A stretch of DNA of 64,000 nucleotides from Streptomyces sp. ISL-87 (GCF_018614095.1 NZ_JAGGOY010000032.1:38323-102322), one strand, 5' to 3'; shown: positions 53,763 to 63,220, counted from the first letter of the stretch. A program made the numbers and translations. The notes: generated by a model from the letters alone, not told the origin.

Positions 53763-55280
53763 TCAGCCGCCGGTCGGTCCCCTGGGGTCTGCGGTTGCCT
53801 GTCCCGGCTCCCCCACCAGCGGCAGTGGGTCGGACGGCTCCAGCTCGGGGTCGTCCACCCGGAAGGTGCGCACGCGGCCCGGCGGCGACCCGGGCTGCTC
53901 GAACCGCACGGTCACCCGCCCGACCCCGCTGCCCTGCACCCACCCCGGCCCGTACACCGCGTGCCGTACGTCGCTCCCTGCCGCCCAGCGCCGCTCGGGA
54001 GCGACCTCGGGCTCCCCCGGCAGCTCGGGCGCCTCCCGGTCCGCTACGGGACCTGTGGCCCCGCCCACCGCACTGGACACTTCCGGCGCGCCCGGCGCGC
54101 CCGCCGCATCCGCCGCATCCGCCGCATCCGCCGCACGACGGTCATCCACCCCGTCCGGCCCATCCACGTCGGCCCCGGAACCCGCGCCGGCCCCCTCCCC
54201 ACCAGCGGCGAGCGCCTGGGCGAACAGATCCTCCTGCGTGTAGTCCGCCAGCCCTGTCACCCCCACCCCCAGCAGCCGCACCCCGCCCGTGGTGTCCACC
54301 GCCTCCAGCAGCCGCGCCGCCGCCTCCCGCACCACCGACGGGTCGTCCGTCGGCCCGCGCAGCGTTTCGGACCGGGTCAGCGTCGAGAAGTCGTAGCGCC
54401 GCACCTTGAGCACGATCGTGCGCCCCGAGTGCCCGGACCCCCGAAGCCGCTGCACGCACCGGTCCGCGAGCCGCTGTACCTCGTTCCGGATCCGGACCCT
54501 GTCGTGCAGGTCCACGTCGAAGGTGTCCTCCACGGACACCGATTTCGCATCCCGCTCCGCGACCACCGGCCGGTCGTCCAGCCCCAGCGCCATCCGGTAC
54601 AGCCCGACCCCGTGCGCCCGACCCACCATCCGGACCAGCTCGTCCTCACCGGCCTCGGCCAGCGCGCCCACCGTGGTGATCCCGGCCCGCCGCAGGTGCT
54701 CCCCGGTGGCCGGTCCCACCCCGGGCAGGGTCCGCACCGACATGGGCGCGAGCAGCTCCCGCTCGGTTCCCGGCTCGATCAGCAGCAGCCCGTTCGGCTT
54801 GGCCTCCTCGGAGGCCACCTTGGCCAGCATCTTCGACCCGGCCAGCCCCACCGACCCGCTGAGCCCGGTGGCGGCCAGGATGTCGGCCCGCAGCCGCTCC
54901 CCCGTCGCCCGGGCGGTCCCGGAGTCGAAGGCGGTGCCGCCCGCCTCCAGGTCGACGAAGGCCTCGTCCAGGCTGAGGGGCTCCACCAGCGGGGACAGCT
55001 CCCGCAGCAGCGCCATGACGGTGTCGCTGACCGCCCGGTACAGGCTGAAGCGGGGGATCAGATAGGCGCCGTTCGGGCAGAGCCGCCTGGCCTGGGCCGT
55101 CGGCATCGCCGAATGCACCCCGAAGCGCCTGGCCTCGTAGGAGGCGGTGGCGACGACCCCGCGCGGGCCGAGCCCGCCGACGATCACGGCCTTCCCGCGC
55201 AGACTCGGCTTCGACGCCTGCTCCACGGAGGCGTAGAAGGCGTCCATGTCCAGATGCAGGATGGTCGGCGCGGCTCTCAC
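53763..55280 (-). CDS. dinB: DNA polymerase IV (Y-family)
   Basis: A 505-residue translesion polymerase. Palm residues are in ILHLDMDAFYASVEQ (catalytic Asp pair and Tyr steric gate) and EPLSLDEAFVDL. VRTLPGVGPATGEHLRRAGI is the thumb helix-hairpin-helix, and the little finger follows (SVSVEDTFDVDL onward). A ~110-residue acidic/Ala tail after the beta-clamp-binding region contains ADAADAADAA, encoded by 9-bp repeats, and ends in a PcrA/UvrD-like GPGWVQGSGVGRVTVRFE patch. The start is the GTG at 55280. It copies damaged templates, probably on the beta clamp. Confidence 0.93.
   Translation of the reverse strand: MRAAPTILHLDMDAFYASVEQASKPSLRGKAVIVGGLGPRGVVATASYEARRFGVHSAMPTAQARRLCPNGAYLIPRFSLYRAVSDTVMALLRELSPLVEPLSLDEAFVDLEAGGTAFDSGTARATGERLRADILAATGLSGSVGLAGSKMLAKVASEEAKPNGLLLIEPGTERELLAPMSVRTLPGVGPATGEHLRRAGITTVGALAEAGEDELVRMVGRAHGVGLYRMALGLDDRPVVAERDAKSVSVEDTFDVDLHDRVRIRNEVQRLADRCVQRLRGSGHSGRTIVLKVRRYDFSTLTRSETLRGPTDDPSVVREAAARLLEAVDTTGGVRLLGVGVTGLADYTQEDLFAQALAAGGEGAGAGSGADVDGPDGVDDRRAADAADAADAAGAPGAPEVSSAVGGATGPVADREAPELPGEPEVAPERRWAAGSDVRHAVYGPGWVQGSGVGRVTVRFEQPGSPPGRVRTFRVDDPELEPSDPLPLVGEPGQATADPRGPTGG
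54106..54138 (+). repeat. 9-bp tandem repeat inside dinB
   Basis: CGCCGCATC is repeated about four times (with a partial unit), encoding alternating Ala-Asp residues in the linker of DNA polymerase IV. In-frame length change would be tolerated there. Confidence 0.8.
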
Positions 55281-55370
55281 AGCACCGATGCTGCCCTACG
55301 CCACTGACATCGCGGCGGCACCGGAGCGGGAACCGGGGCCCGCCCTGAGGATCAGGCCCCGGGGCACGCC

Positions 55371-56036
55371 CTAACCGGCCCGGTTGCGCCGCGCCGCGAG
55401 CTCGTCGGCCGGGTTGTGCCCGACCATCGTCTCGCCGGTGTCGACCCGTTCCCCGTGCAGCTGCGACAGCGCGTTCTCGACATCGCGCCAGACCACGCCG
55501 ACCGCGATGCCGAAGATTCCCTGCCCGCCCTGGAGCAGGCTCACGACCTGGTCGGGCGAGGTGCACTCGTAGACGGTGGCGCCGTCGCTCATCAGCGTCA
55601 TCCGCTCAAGGTCCGCGATACCCCGGTCATGCAGGTGCTGCACGGCCGTGCGGATGTTCTGGAGCGCGACCCCTGTGTCCAGGAAACGCTTGACGATCTT
55701 GAGGATGACCACGTCCCGGAAGCTGTACAGGCGCTGCGTGCCCGAGCCGTACGCCGGGCGGACACTGGGCTCCACCAGCCCGGTCCGCGCCCAGTAGTCG
55801 AGCTGCCGGTACGTGATACCGGCCGCGGCGCACGCCGTTGGTCCCCGGTAGCCGATCTGCTCGGGCGCCGGCTCGCCGCCCACCGGAGCGACCGGCGTCG
55901 ACTCCGGCTGACGGCGCGCGGAGCCGACCGCTCCACCGCGCAGCGGGTACGGCCCACCCTCACTCCGTACGGGGATGCCCCCGGTCGTACCGTCGCCCGT
56001 GATCCTCACGCCGACCCTCCGTCCTTGACCTGCCAC
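55371..56036 (-). CDS. MerR-family regulator (Rv1830-type)
   Basis: A 221-residue MerR protein. After a ~60-residue disordered lead comes the winged helix YRGPTACAAAGITYRQLDYW, ARTGLVEPSVR, GTQRLYSFRDVVILKIVKRF and a C-terminal region (LLQGGQGIFGIAVGVVWRDV) not typical of metal-sensing MerR. Position next to the bifunctional nuclease gene and a second MerR gene matches mycobacterial Rv1828-Rv1830, where Rv1830 affects growth and division. Direct evidence in Streptomyces is not in the sequence. Confidence 0.87.
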   Translation of the reverse strand: MAGQGRRVGVRITGDGTTGGIPVRSEGGPYPLRGGAVGSARRQPESTPVAPVGGEPAPEQIGYRGPTACAAAGITYRQLDYWARTGLVEPSVRPAYGSGTQRLYSFRDVVILKIVKRFLDTGVALQNIRTAVQHLHDRGIADLERMTLMSDGATVYECTSPDQVVSLLQGGQGIFGIAVGVVWRDVENALSQLHGERVDTGETMVGHNPADELAARRNRAG

Positions 56037-56189
56037 CTTGAAGGTAGGCAGTCACCAGGGGTGCGTCAACGATCGCCACACTCGGCACGCCGAGTGATAA
56101 TCACCCTGAGAGTGGTTTCCCGTGCCCCTTAACGGGGAAAGGCTACTCGAATGGGCTGACACTCCCCGGTGGACGACTCGGCCGACGCC

Positions 56190-56663
56190 TCACTGCGGCC
56201 CGGTGCCGAAGTCCTCGGGCGAGATCTGGTCGAGGAACTCACGGAACTTCTCCACCTCGTCCTCCTGCTCGTCCGGAATGGCGATTCCGGCGTCGTCGAG
56301 CACGCCGTCACTGCCGTAGATCGGCGTCCCCGTACGCAGGGCCAGCGCTATGGCGTCGGAAGGCCGCGCGCTCACCTCGACCCCGCTGGCGAAGACAAGC
56401 TCCGCGTAGAAGACGCCCTCCCGCAGATCCGTGATGCGGACCTCGGTGAGCTCCTCGCCGATCGCCTCCAGCACGTCCTTGAACAGGTCGTGTGTCAGCG
56501 GCCGGGCAGGGGCCATGCCCTGCTGCGCGAAGGCAATGGCGGTCGCCTCCCCTGGTCCGATCCAGATGGGGAGGTACCGGTCGCCTCCCACTTCACGCAG
56601 GAGCACGATCGGTTGGTTGGAGGGCATTTCCACCCGGACACCCACAACGTCGAGCTCGTTCAC
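56190..56663 (-). CDS. Bifunctional nuclease family protein
   Basis: A 157-residue BFN-domain protein, full length: VVGVRVEMPSNQPIVLLREV, RYLPIWIGPGEATAIAFAQQ, THDLFKDVLEAIGEELTEVR, VFYAELVFASGVEVSARPSD and AIALALRTGTPIYGSDGVLD. The plant BFN homologue cleaves RNA and DNA; bacterial members are less well studied (Rv1829 in Mycobacterium). An acidic tail (EQEDEVEKFREFLDQI) follows. The GTG start is at 56663. It lies between the two MerR genes. Confidence 0.88.
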   Translation of the reverse strand: MNELDVVGVRVEMPSNQPIVLLREVGGDRYLPIWIGPGEATAIAFAQQGMAPARPLTHDLFKDVLEAIGEELTEVRITDLREGVFYAELVFASGVEVSARPSDAIALALRTGTPIYGSDGVLDDAGIAIPDEQEDEVEKFREFLDQISPEDFGTGPQ

Positions 56664-56715
56664 ACAGCAACCCTAGGACCTGCCCGGCAGGTTTGGGTAG
56701 TCGGGCCCCTCGAGG

Positions 56716-57480
56716 TCAGTGCAGCCGGACCCCGAGAGCGGTCTGTACGAGGGCTTCGTGCAGCCTTACCGAGAGCCCCGCGAGCTCTTTCATGGTGGCT
56801 TCGGCATGCGCCCTGGTCTGCGGGTTGCGATGCCGGCGCAGTGGTGCCACGACCTGCTCCACCAGCCCGGCCTCCCGGTCCGCGGCAGCCTTCATCGCCC
56901 GCAGATGCCTGGGCTCGAGCCCGAATCGGCCCAGATCGGCCACCAGCCGGGCCACAGTGACCGTCTCGGCGTCGAATCCGCCACCGGGAGCCTCGGCGAT
57001 GAGGCCGTACGACTCCCACTCCACGAGTTGGACCTCGTCCACCTCGGCGGCCGCCATCAGCTCGGCCCGCCCCACGCGGGCCACGGTCGGCCGTTCCCGG
57101 CCCACCTCGCCGTACACGGCCGAGGGGCTGTTGGGATCGACGGACTCCCCGTGCGCCGCGGGCGCCGGGATGCGGATCTGCTCGCCCCGGTCAAGCGCGT
57201 CGAGCTGCTCGCGGATGACCTTCAGTGGCAGGTAGTGGTCGCGCTGCAGGCGCAGGATGCGGGCGAGCCGCTCCACGTCGTCGGTGCTGAACTTGCGATA
57301 TCCGGAAGGTGTGCGCCTGGGCTCGACGAGCCCCTCCGCCTCCAGGAAACGGATCTTCGAAATCGTGACTTCGGGGAACTCGTCGCGCAGTGTGGTGAGC
57401 ACGGTGCCGATGCTCACCAGCCGTCCGGACGAGCCGGCGGTGCCGTTCTTGGGGGCACCGCCGGTCGGGGTACGCAGCAT
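56716..57480 (-). CDS. MerR-family regulator (FtsR/Rv1828-like)
   Basis: A 254-residue MerR protein: VSIGTVLTTLRDEFPEVTIS, KIRFLEAEGLVEPRRTPSGY, RKFSTDDVERLARILRLQRD and a C-terminal helix set ending VRLHEALVQTALGVRLH. Corynebacterial FtsR, of this lineage, activates ftsZ, and the adjacency to a GarA-like FHA gene matches Mycobacterium. A Gly/Thr-rich N-terminal lead (~20 residues) precedes the DNA-binding domain. It is downstream of the FHA gene across a hairpin pair. Confidence 0.88.
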   Translation of the reverse strand: MLRTPTGGAPKNGTAGSSGRLVSIGTVLTTLRDEFPEVTISKIRFLEAEGLVEPRRTPSGYRKFSTDDVERLARILRLQRDHYLPLKVIREQLDALDRGEQIRIPAPAAHGESVDPNSPSAVYGEVGRERPTVARVGRAELMAAAEVDEVQLVEWESYGLIAEAPGGGFDAETVTVARLVADLGRFGLEPRHLRAMKAAADREAGLVEQVVAPLRRHRNPQTRAHAEATMKELAGLSVRLHEALVQTALGVRLH

Positions 57481-57500
57481 GGGACCTTCCCTGGGGTGAG

Positions 57501-57557
57501 GGTCCCCCCGGACAGAGTCTGGGGGGCGGGGGTCCCCCCGGACGGAGTCTGGGGGCG
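57501..57557. repeat. Two adjacent 30-bp hairpin repeats between the FHA and MerR genes
   Basis: GGTCCCCCCGGAC-AGTCTGGGGG occurs twice, exactly one 30-bp unit apart (57501-57530 and 57531-57557), each foldable into a 10-bp C/G stem. The second unit ends at the FHA stop codon. They may weaken transcription into the MerR gene or stabilise the FHA mRNA end. Confidence 0.75.
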
Positions 57558-58394
57558 TCAGACGCTCCGCAGGCTCGCGTAGAAGACCAGCCGGTACTTG
57601 CCGATCTGCACCTCGTCGCCGTTGTGCAGGGCGACCGAGTCGATCGGCTCACGGTTCACGTACGTGCCGTTGAGGCTGCCCACATCGGAGACGGTGAAGC
57701 CGCCTTCCTGGCCCCTGCGGAACTCGACATGGCGCCGGGAGACGGTGACGTCGTCCAGGAAGATGTCGCTCTGCGGGTGCCTGCCTGCCGTGGTCAGCTC
57801 GCCGTCCAGCAGGAAGCGGCTGCCGGAGTTGGGCCCGCGCCGCACGATCAGCAGAGCGGAACCCGGAGGCAGTGCTTCCACCGCGGCCTGGGCCTCGGGG
57901 GACAGCGAGGACGACGCGTGCGCTTGTCCCGACACCTCGGCCTCGTAGGCCTCAAGGCCCGAGATCGAGATGGTGGACGTGGTCTCCGAGGCACGCTCCG
58001 GCGTCAGACCCGCCCGCAGCGGCGCCCCGCAGTTGGAGCAGAATCGGCTGGCCGCATCGCTGCGGTGCCCGCACCTGCTGCAAACCTGCTCGGCCGACAT
58101 GGACGGCTCCTCGCGCCGCGGCTGCCCCGCGGAGGCATTGGTGGCATACGGGTCGGAGGCAAACCCTCCACCCGTACTTGAGGTTGATGGTTCACCGAAA
58201 CCTATGCGTCCGGTACCAGCAGGGTCAACAGCCGACGCGCCCTGCGCGCCCGAAATATCCCCTGCGCCGGCCACCTCGTCACGGAAGAGCGGCCGGTCGC
58301 CCTGCCCTTCCACGTCTCCATGCCCCGCGCGGTGCCTGGCCGCACCACTCTCCTCGCGGTTCTTCTTGCCGAACAACTTCTCAAACAACTTCAC
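57558..58394 (-). CDS. FHA-domain protein with zinc ribbon (GarA-like)
   Basis: A 278-residue regulator. Residues 105-122 are a zinc ribbon (CSRCGHRSDAASRFCSNC). ETTST (137-141) matches the phospho-threonine motif of GarA/OdhI. The FHA domain (~190-275) has GRHPQSDIFLDDVTVSRRHV and SLNGTYVNREPI. In GarA, Ser/Thr-kinase phosphorylation of the ETT site closes the FHA and frees 2-oxoglutarate dehydrogenase and glutamate dehydrogenase from control. The GTG start at 58394 has GGGGAA 6 nt upstream. The extra N-terminal region and zinc ribbon are longer than mycobacterial GarA. Confidence 0.88.
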   Translation of the reverse strand: MKLFEKLFGKKNREESGAARHRAGHGDVEGQGDRPLFRDEVAGAGDISGAQGASAVDPAGTGRIGFGEPSTSSTGGGFASDPYATNASAGQPRREEPSMSAEQVCSRCGHRSDAASRFCSNCGAPLRAGLTPERASETTSTISISGLEAYEAEVSGQAHASSSLSPEAQAAVEALPPGSALLIVRRGPNSGSRFLLDGELTTAGRHPQSDIFLDDVTVSRRHVEFRRGQEGGFTVSDVGSLNGTYVNREPIDSVALHNGDEVQIGKYRLVFYASLRSV

Positions 58395-58580
58395 GGGCGA
58401 TTCCCCTTGACCGAAACAGACCCGCCCGTGGGGCAGGACGAACTCCGAATGCAACACCTGCCGACCCGGACATACTGACAACGTCCGTAACCACCAGACA
58501 GTTTCCACCACGCACCGCGACTTCAGTGCGCCGACCCCCCGCAGGCTTCAGCCCGCGTGAGCTCCACCTTCCGTCCCACC

Positions 58581-59387
58581 TCACGGTGATGACGACCGAG
58601 CGTAGTCAGGCTGCTTCGCAGCCCGCAAGGCATCCACAACGATCTTCGCCGACCGTGTGACGGCGACGGTGGCCTGTTCCTTCTCCAACGTCTGGACGAC
58701 ACCGCCGGGAATGTTGAGCGCCGGCTCCAGATCCTGCGACTTGCCGATCACCCTGAATTCGTAGGGTTGTGAGATCTTCGTACCGTCGATCCCGATCCCA
58801 TTGCCCTCGTCCGAGAAGTACGAGCTCGCCACGATGCGCACACCATTGATCTGGATCGCCTCGGCGCCGGCCGCCCTCAGCTCCTGGAGGGTGTCCAGCA
58901 GCTGATCGGACTGCACCTGGCCCTTGAGATCGGTGATCTTCAGGGTGATACCCGGTCCCTGCGCTGCCACGGTACCGGCCAGAATGCCCAGTTGACGTTC
59001 CTTCTCCACGGTCTGCTTCCGAGCCTCCTCCGCCTGGTTGGAGCTGCTCTCCAGCTCCCTGCGCTGGTCCTCCAGCTTCTGCTTCTCGTCCTCCAGGCGC
59101 TTGGTCCGACCGTCGAGTTCGTCGAGGATCCGGACCAGGTCCTCCTGGCGGGCTCCGCGCAGCGCACTGGAATCGCTGTTGGAGCGCACCTGGATGGCCA
59201 GGCCCAGACCGAGAAGGAACAGCAGCGCCGCGACGATCAGTTGGGCACGGCTCACCCGCGGCGGCCACAGACCGGCCGCCAGTCGCTGTCGGCCCGTCTG
59301 CGCGGGCTCCGCGGCCTGCGCCTGCCCCTCTTTAAGAGGCTGCTCGGGAACGTTCGGTTCCTCGGGCGGAGTGTCGTTCGTGTTCAT
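58581..59387 (-). CDS. DUF881 family membrane protein (second copy)
   Basis: A 268-residue protein: disordered N-terminus, one membrane helix (AQLIVAALLFLLGLGLAIQV, ~48-67), a coiled coil (RLEDEKQKLEDQRRELESSS, ~95-130), and an extracytoplasmic DUF881 domain with AQGPGITLKITDLKG, AEAIQINGVRIVASSYFSDE and PYEFRVIGK. It ends the DUF881/small basic protein/DUF881 operon. Function is unknown, but the genes accompany cell-division loci. ATG at 59387, 5 bp after the preceding stop. Confidence 0.88.
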   Translation of the reverse strand: MNTNDTPPEEPNVPEQPLKEGQAQAAEPAQTGRQRLAAGLWPPRVSRAQLIVAALLFLLGLGLAIQVRSNSDSSALRGARQEDLVRILDELDGRTKRLEDEKQKLEDQRRELESSSNQAEEARKQTVEKERQLGILAGTVAAQGPGITLKITDLKGQVQSDQLLDTLQELRAAGAEAIQINGVRIVASSYFSDEGNGIGIDGTKISQPYEFRVIGKSQDLEPALNIPGGVVQTLEKEQATVAVTRSAKIVVDALRAAKQPDYARSSSP

Positions 59388-59392
59388 CGGCC

Positions 59393-59725
59393 TCACGCCC
59401 GGAAAACGTGCCTGCGGATGGCCGCGGCGTTGGAGAAGATGCGGATACCCAGAACGACGACCACACCCGTGGACAACTGCGAGCCGACACCGAGCTGGTC
59501 GCCGAGGAAGACGATCAGCGCGGCCACGACCACGTTCGACAGGAACGACACCACGAAGACCTTGTCCACGAAGATGCCGTCCAGCATCGCGCGCAGACCG
59601 CCGAACACCGCGTCCAGCGCCGCCACCACGGCGATCGGCAGATAAGGCTCCACCACGGCCGGCACTTCGGGCCGGACCAGAAGTCCGGCCACCACTCCGG
59701 CCACGAGGCCCAGTACCGCGATCAC
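59393..59725 (-). CDS. Small basic protein (DUF1290/Sbp) family
   Basis: A 110-residue protein with three or four hydrophobic helices, matching the Bacillus Sbp family: MIAVLGLVAGVVAGLLVRPE, AVVAALDAVFGGLRAMLDGI, FVDKVFVVSFLSNVVVAALI and GVGSQLSTGVVVVLGIRIFS. Overlaps the upstream DUF881 gene by ATGA. It is a membrane protein of unknown role, in the conserved Rv1823-Rv1825-like cluster. Confidence 0.9.
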   Translation of the reverse strand: MIAVLGLVAGVVAGLLVRPEVPAVVEPYLPIAVVAALDAVFGGLRAMLDGIFVDKVFVVSFLSNVVVAALIVFLGDQLGVGSQLSTGVVVVLGIRIFSNAAAIRRHVFRA

Positions 59726-60618
59726 GATGCACCCTTCTTCGGCTCTACTGCTGTAGCTGTACGTACGGTCAGACTGGACGCGGCCGGCAGCCGCACCTCG
59801 TTCACGGCGGACAGGGTGTAGCGGATCCCGTAGCTCTCCTGGAGCACATGAAGGTACTGGCCGTCCGCGGAGTCCTGGAACTTCGTGCCGAGCCGCTTCT
59901 TGTCACCGATCGCGAGCACCTCGTACGGCGGCACCAGCGGCTTGTTGTCGACCAGTATCGCGTCACCCGCGGCCCTGATGGCCGACAGTGCCGTCAGCCG
60001 CTGCCCATTGATGGAGACCGCCTCCGCCCCGGACTGCCACAGCCCGTTGACGATCTTCTGCATGTCCCGGTCCCGCAGCCGGCCGGTGTCCGAGAACCCG
60101 GCGCTCTCACGCGGACCGTCACCGCCGCCCGACGAGGAACCCTTCGCATCGTCCACGACCAGCTTGACGCCGGGTCCGTGGACCTCCGTGGCACCCGACA
60201 GCAACGCCACCAGCTGGCCCTTGTCCCCGCCCTGCTGCTTGAGCGCCTCACGCTGGCGGTCCGCGACGTCCCCGCGCAACCGCTCGATGTCCCGCTCCAC
60301 ACCGTCCGCGTGATCGTCCGCCCGCTGCACCCGGTCGATCAGCTCCTGGCGCTCCTTGGCCAGCACCGGCGCCGACACCCGGGCCTGGGCGGCGCCCAGC
60401 GTGACGACCATCGCTGCGAGCACGAGCCCGGCGGCGAGCGCCAGCTTGGCCTTCAGGGTCCGGGGCAGTCCCGCCGTACCCTCCGCCTCACGCCGGGCCG
60501 AAGCCTCCGCATAGCCCTCGTCGAGAGTGTGGTCCATCACGTGCGTCAGCAGCGACATGGAAGCGTCCGGGCGCGCGGGGGGCGTGGCCGAACTCCGGTT
60601 GTTGGGCGGCTGCGACAT
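59722..60618 (-). CDS. DUF881 family membrane protein (first copy)
   Basis: A 298-residue protein with a cytoplasmic lead of ~55 residues, a membrane helix (LALAAGLVLAAMVVTLGAAQ), a coiled-coil segment (KERQELIDRVQRADDHADGV) and a DUF881 domain (EVHGPGVKLVVDD, AEAVSINGQRLTALSAIRAA, PYEVLAIGDKKRLG). I start at ATG 60618, although an ATG three codons earlier is possible and neither has a clear ribosome site. It is the first gene of the DUF881-Sbp-DUF881 operon. Confidence 0.87.
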   Translation of the reverse strand: MSQPPNNRSSATPPARPDASMSLLTHVMDHTLDEGYAEASARREAEGTAGLPRTLKAKLALAAGLVLAAMVVTLGAAQARVSAPVLAKERQELIDRVQRADDHADGVERDIERLRGDVADRQREALKQQGGDKGQLVALLSGATEVHGPGVKLVVDDAKGSSSGGGDGPRESAGFSDTGRLRDRDMQKIVNGLWQSGAEAVSINGQRLTALSAIRAAGDAILVDNKPLVPPYEVLAIGDKKRLGTKFQDSADGQYLHVLQESYGIRYTLSAVNEVRLPAASSLTVRTATAVEPKKGAS

Positions 60619-60724
60619 GCCGCACATCGTCGCATGTCGGCGCCGCCCGCACCGAATGCACCCGTCCGGCGGGCCAGGGCCGCAGACTCGCCGCCCCGGC
60701 CCGCCGGACTCCGGTCCTACGTCC

Positions 60725-63220
60725 TCAGTGCCCGGCTCCGTCCACCACGGCCGCCCACTCGTCCAGCAGCGCCTGCGCGGACGCGTCGTCGGGACCCTCG
60801 GCCCACAGGTGCGTCACCGCCTCCGCCGGGTCCGGCAGCACGAGCGCCCACCGCCCGTCGGTCTCGACCACCCGCACCCCTTCGGTGGTGTCCACCTGCC
60901 GCTCGCCGGCTACCTCCACGACCCGCCGCATGACGAGCCCCTTCACCGCCCACGGCGTCGGCACATCCCGCTTCAGCACATGCGCCCGCGGAATCCTGGC
61001 GTCGATCTGGCTCAGCGTGAGCTGCGTCCGCGCCACCAGACCGATCAACTGGACGAAGGCCGCCGACCCGTCGAAGACACTGCTGAACTCCGGGACGATG
61101 AACCCGCCCCGGCCGTCCCCGCCGAAGATCGTGTTCTCGGCACGGCCCACCCGGGTCAGATCGTCGGGCGAGGTCGTCGTCCACTCCACCTGGGTCCCGT
61201 GGTACGCCGCCACCTGCTCGGCGACCCGGGTCGTGGTCACCGGAAGCGCCACCTTGCCGCTGCGCTTCTCGGCCGCCACCAGGTCGAGCAGCACCAGTAG
61301 CGCCCGGTCGTCCTCGATGATCCGCCCGCGCTCGTCCACCAGGGAGATCCGCTCCCCCACCGGGTCGAAGCGCACGCCGAAGGCCGCCCGCGCCGAGGCG
61401 ACGATCTCCCCGAGCCGCACCAGCCCGGCCCGCCGGGACTCCGCGGTCTCCGTCGGCCTGGTCTCGTCGAGCCCCGGGTTGATCGTCAGCGCGTCCACCC
61501 CGAGCCGGCCCAGCAGGCTCGGCAGCACGAGCCCGGCGCTGCCGTTGGAGGCATCCACCACCACCTTGAGCCCGGAATCGGCGATCCCGGTGGTGTCCAC
61601 CCGCCGCAGCAGCGACCCGGTGTAGGCATCAAAGAGGCTTCCCGGGAACTGGAGGTCGCCGATCTCGCCGGGGAACGCCCGCCGGTACTCCTGGCGCGCG
61701 TACACCCGGTCTAGCTTGCGCTGCTGCTGGAGCGAGAGATCCGCTCCGCGCTCGTCCAGGAACATGATGTCCACCGAGTCCGGCACCCCGGGCGAGGTCC
61801 GCAGCATGATCCCGCCGGCAGTGCCTCGGGCCGTCTGCTGCCGCGCCACGGGCAGCGGCACGTTCTCCAAGTCCCGGACGTTGATGGCGCTGGCCTGAAG
61901 CGCCGAGATCACCGCCCGCTTCAGCGCTCTCGCACCGCGGGAGTGGTCACGGGCCGTGGTGACCGTGGCCCCCTTCTTCAGGGTCGTCGCATAGGCGCCG
62001 GCGAGCCGGACCACCAGCTCAGGGGTGATCTCCACGTTCAGGATCCCGGAGACACCGCGTGCGCCGAAGAGATGTGCCTGCCCGCGCGACTCCCAGATCA
62101 CAGACGTGTTGACGAAGGCACCCGCCTCGATCGTCTTGAAGGGGTAGACCCGCACATTCCCCTGAATGATCGATTCCTCGCCGACGAGGCACTCGTCACC
62201 GATGACGGCCCCGTCCTCGATCCGGGCGGCCCGCATGATGTCGGTGTTCTTGCCGATGACGCAGCCGCGCAGATTGCTGTGGGGCCCGATGTACACGTTG
62301 TCGTGCACGACCGCCTTGTGCAGGAAGGCCCCGCTCTTGACGACGACGTTCGACCCGATGACCGTGTGCTCGCGGATCTCCACGCCGGCTTCGACCTTGG
62401 CGTAGTCCCCGATGAACAGCGGCCCGCGCAGCACCGCGTCAGGGCTCACCTCGGCACCTTCGGCGACCCACACCCCGGGCGAGATCTCGAAGCCGTCCAT
62501 CTCGACCTGGACCTTGCCCTCGAGTACGTCGGCCTGCGCCTTGACGTAGCTCTCGTGCGTGCCGACGTCCTCCCAGTAGCCCTCGGCCACATAGCCGTAG
62601 ATGGGCCGGCCTTCCTTCATCAGCTGCGGGAAGACATCGCCCGACCAGTCCACCGGAACATCCGGGTCCACGTAGTTGAAGACCTCGGGCTCCATCACGT
62701 AGATACCGGTGTTGACGGTGTCCGAGAACACCTGTCCCCAGGTCGGCTTTTCCAGGAACCGCTCGACCTTTCCTTCCTCGTCCACAATGGTGATGCCGAA
62801 TTCCAGCGGATTCGGCACCCGGGTCAGGCATACCGTGACGAGTGCGCCCTTCTCCTTGTGGAAGTTGATGAGATCGGTGAGGTCGAAGTCGGTGAGCGCA
62901 TCTCCGGAAATGACGAGGAACGCATCGTCCTTCAAGGCTTCCTCGGCGTTCTTCACACTGCCGGCGGTGCCGAGTGGCTTCTCCTCGTTGGCATAGGTGA
63001 GCTCCATCCCGAGCTCCTCGCCGTCACCGAAGTAGTTCTTGACCAGGGATGCCAGAAACTGCACGGTGACCACGGTCTCGGTGAGCCCGTGCCGCTTGAG
63101 CAGCCTGAGCACATGCTCCATGATCGGCCGGTTGACCACCGGCAGGAGCGGCTTGGGCATGCTCGAGGTCATGGGGCGAAGACGCGTGCCTTCGCCACCG
63201 GCCATCACGACGGCCTTCAT
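60725..63220 (-). CDS. Mannose-1-phosphate guanyltransferase-like protein fused to a phosphomannomutase-like domain
   Basis: An 831-residue multidomain enzyme. The N-terminal nucleotidyltransferase (1-~235) has [30 protein letters not shown] and the metal/sugar region [21 protein letters not shown] left-handed beta-helix (~250-370) has hexapeptides such as [20 protein letters not shown]. The remaining part resembles phosphohexomutase ([20 protein letters not shown] and a lone Ser-free active loop). The Streptomyces orthologue is annotated as GDP-mannose pyrophosphorylase. It would supply GDP-mannose or ADP/UDP sugars for the cell envelope. AGGAGG lies about 11 nt before the ATG. Confidence 0.85.
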   Translation of the reverse strand: MKAVVMAGGEGTRLRPMTSSMPKPLLPVVNRPIMEHVLRLLKRHGLTETVVTVQFLASLVKNYFGDGEELGMELTYANEEKPLGTAGSVKNAEEALKDDAFLVISGDALTDFDLTDLINFHKEKGALVTVCLTRVPNPLEFGITIVDEEGKVERFLEKPTWGQVFSDTVNTGIYVMEPEVFNYVDPDVPVDWSGDVFPQLMKEGRPIYGYVAEGYWEDVGTHESYVKAQADVLEGKVQVEMDGFEISPGVWVAEGAEVSPDAVLRGPLFIGDYAKVEAGVEIREHTVIGSNVVVKSGAFLHKAVVHDNVYIGPHSNLRGCVIGKNTDIMRAARIEDGAVIGDECLVGEESIIQGNVRVYPFKTIEAGAFVNTSVIWESRGQAHLFGARGVSGILNVEITPELVVRLAGAYATTLKKGATVTTARDHSRGARALKRAVISALQASAINVRDLENVPLPVARQQTARGTAGGIMLRTSPGVPDSVDIMFLDERGADLSLQQQRKLDRVYARQEYRRAFPGEIGDLQFPGSLFDAYTGSLLRRVDTTGIADSGLKVVVDASNGSAGLVLPSLLGRLGVDALTINPGLDETRPTETAESRRAGLVRLGEIVASARAAFGVRFDPVGERISLVDERGRIIEDDRALLVLLDLVAAEKRSGKVALPVTTTRVAEQVAAYHGTQVEWTTTSPDDLTRVGRAENTIFGGDGRGGFIVPEFSSVFDGSAAFVQLIGLVARTQLTLSQIDARIPRAHVLKRDVPTPWAVKGLVMRRVVEVAGERQVDTTEGVRVVETDGRWALVLPDPAEAVTHLWAEGPDDASAQALLDEWAAVVDGAGH

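Noticed and set aside
54107..54140. Regulatory repeat array
   Set aside because: The 9-bp repeats are inside dinB, keep the frame and encode an Ala-Asp linker, so they are a coding low-complexity tract.
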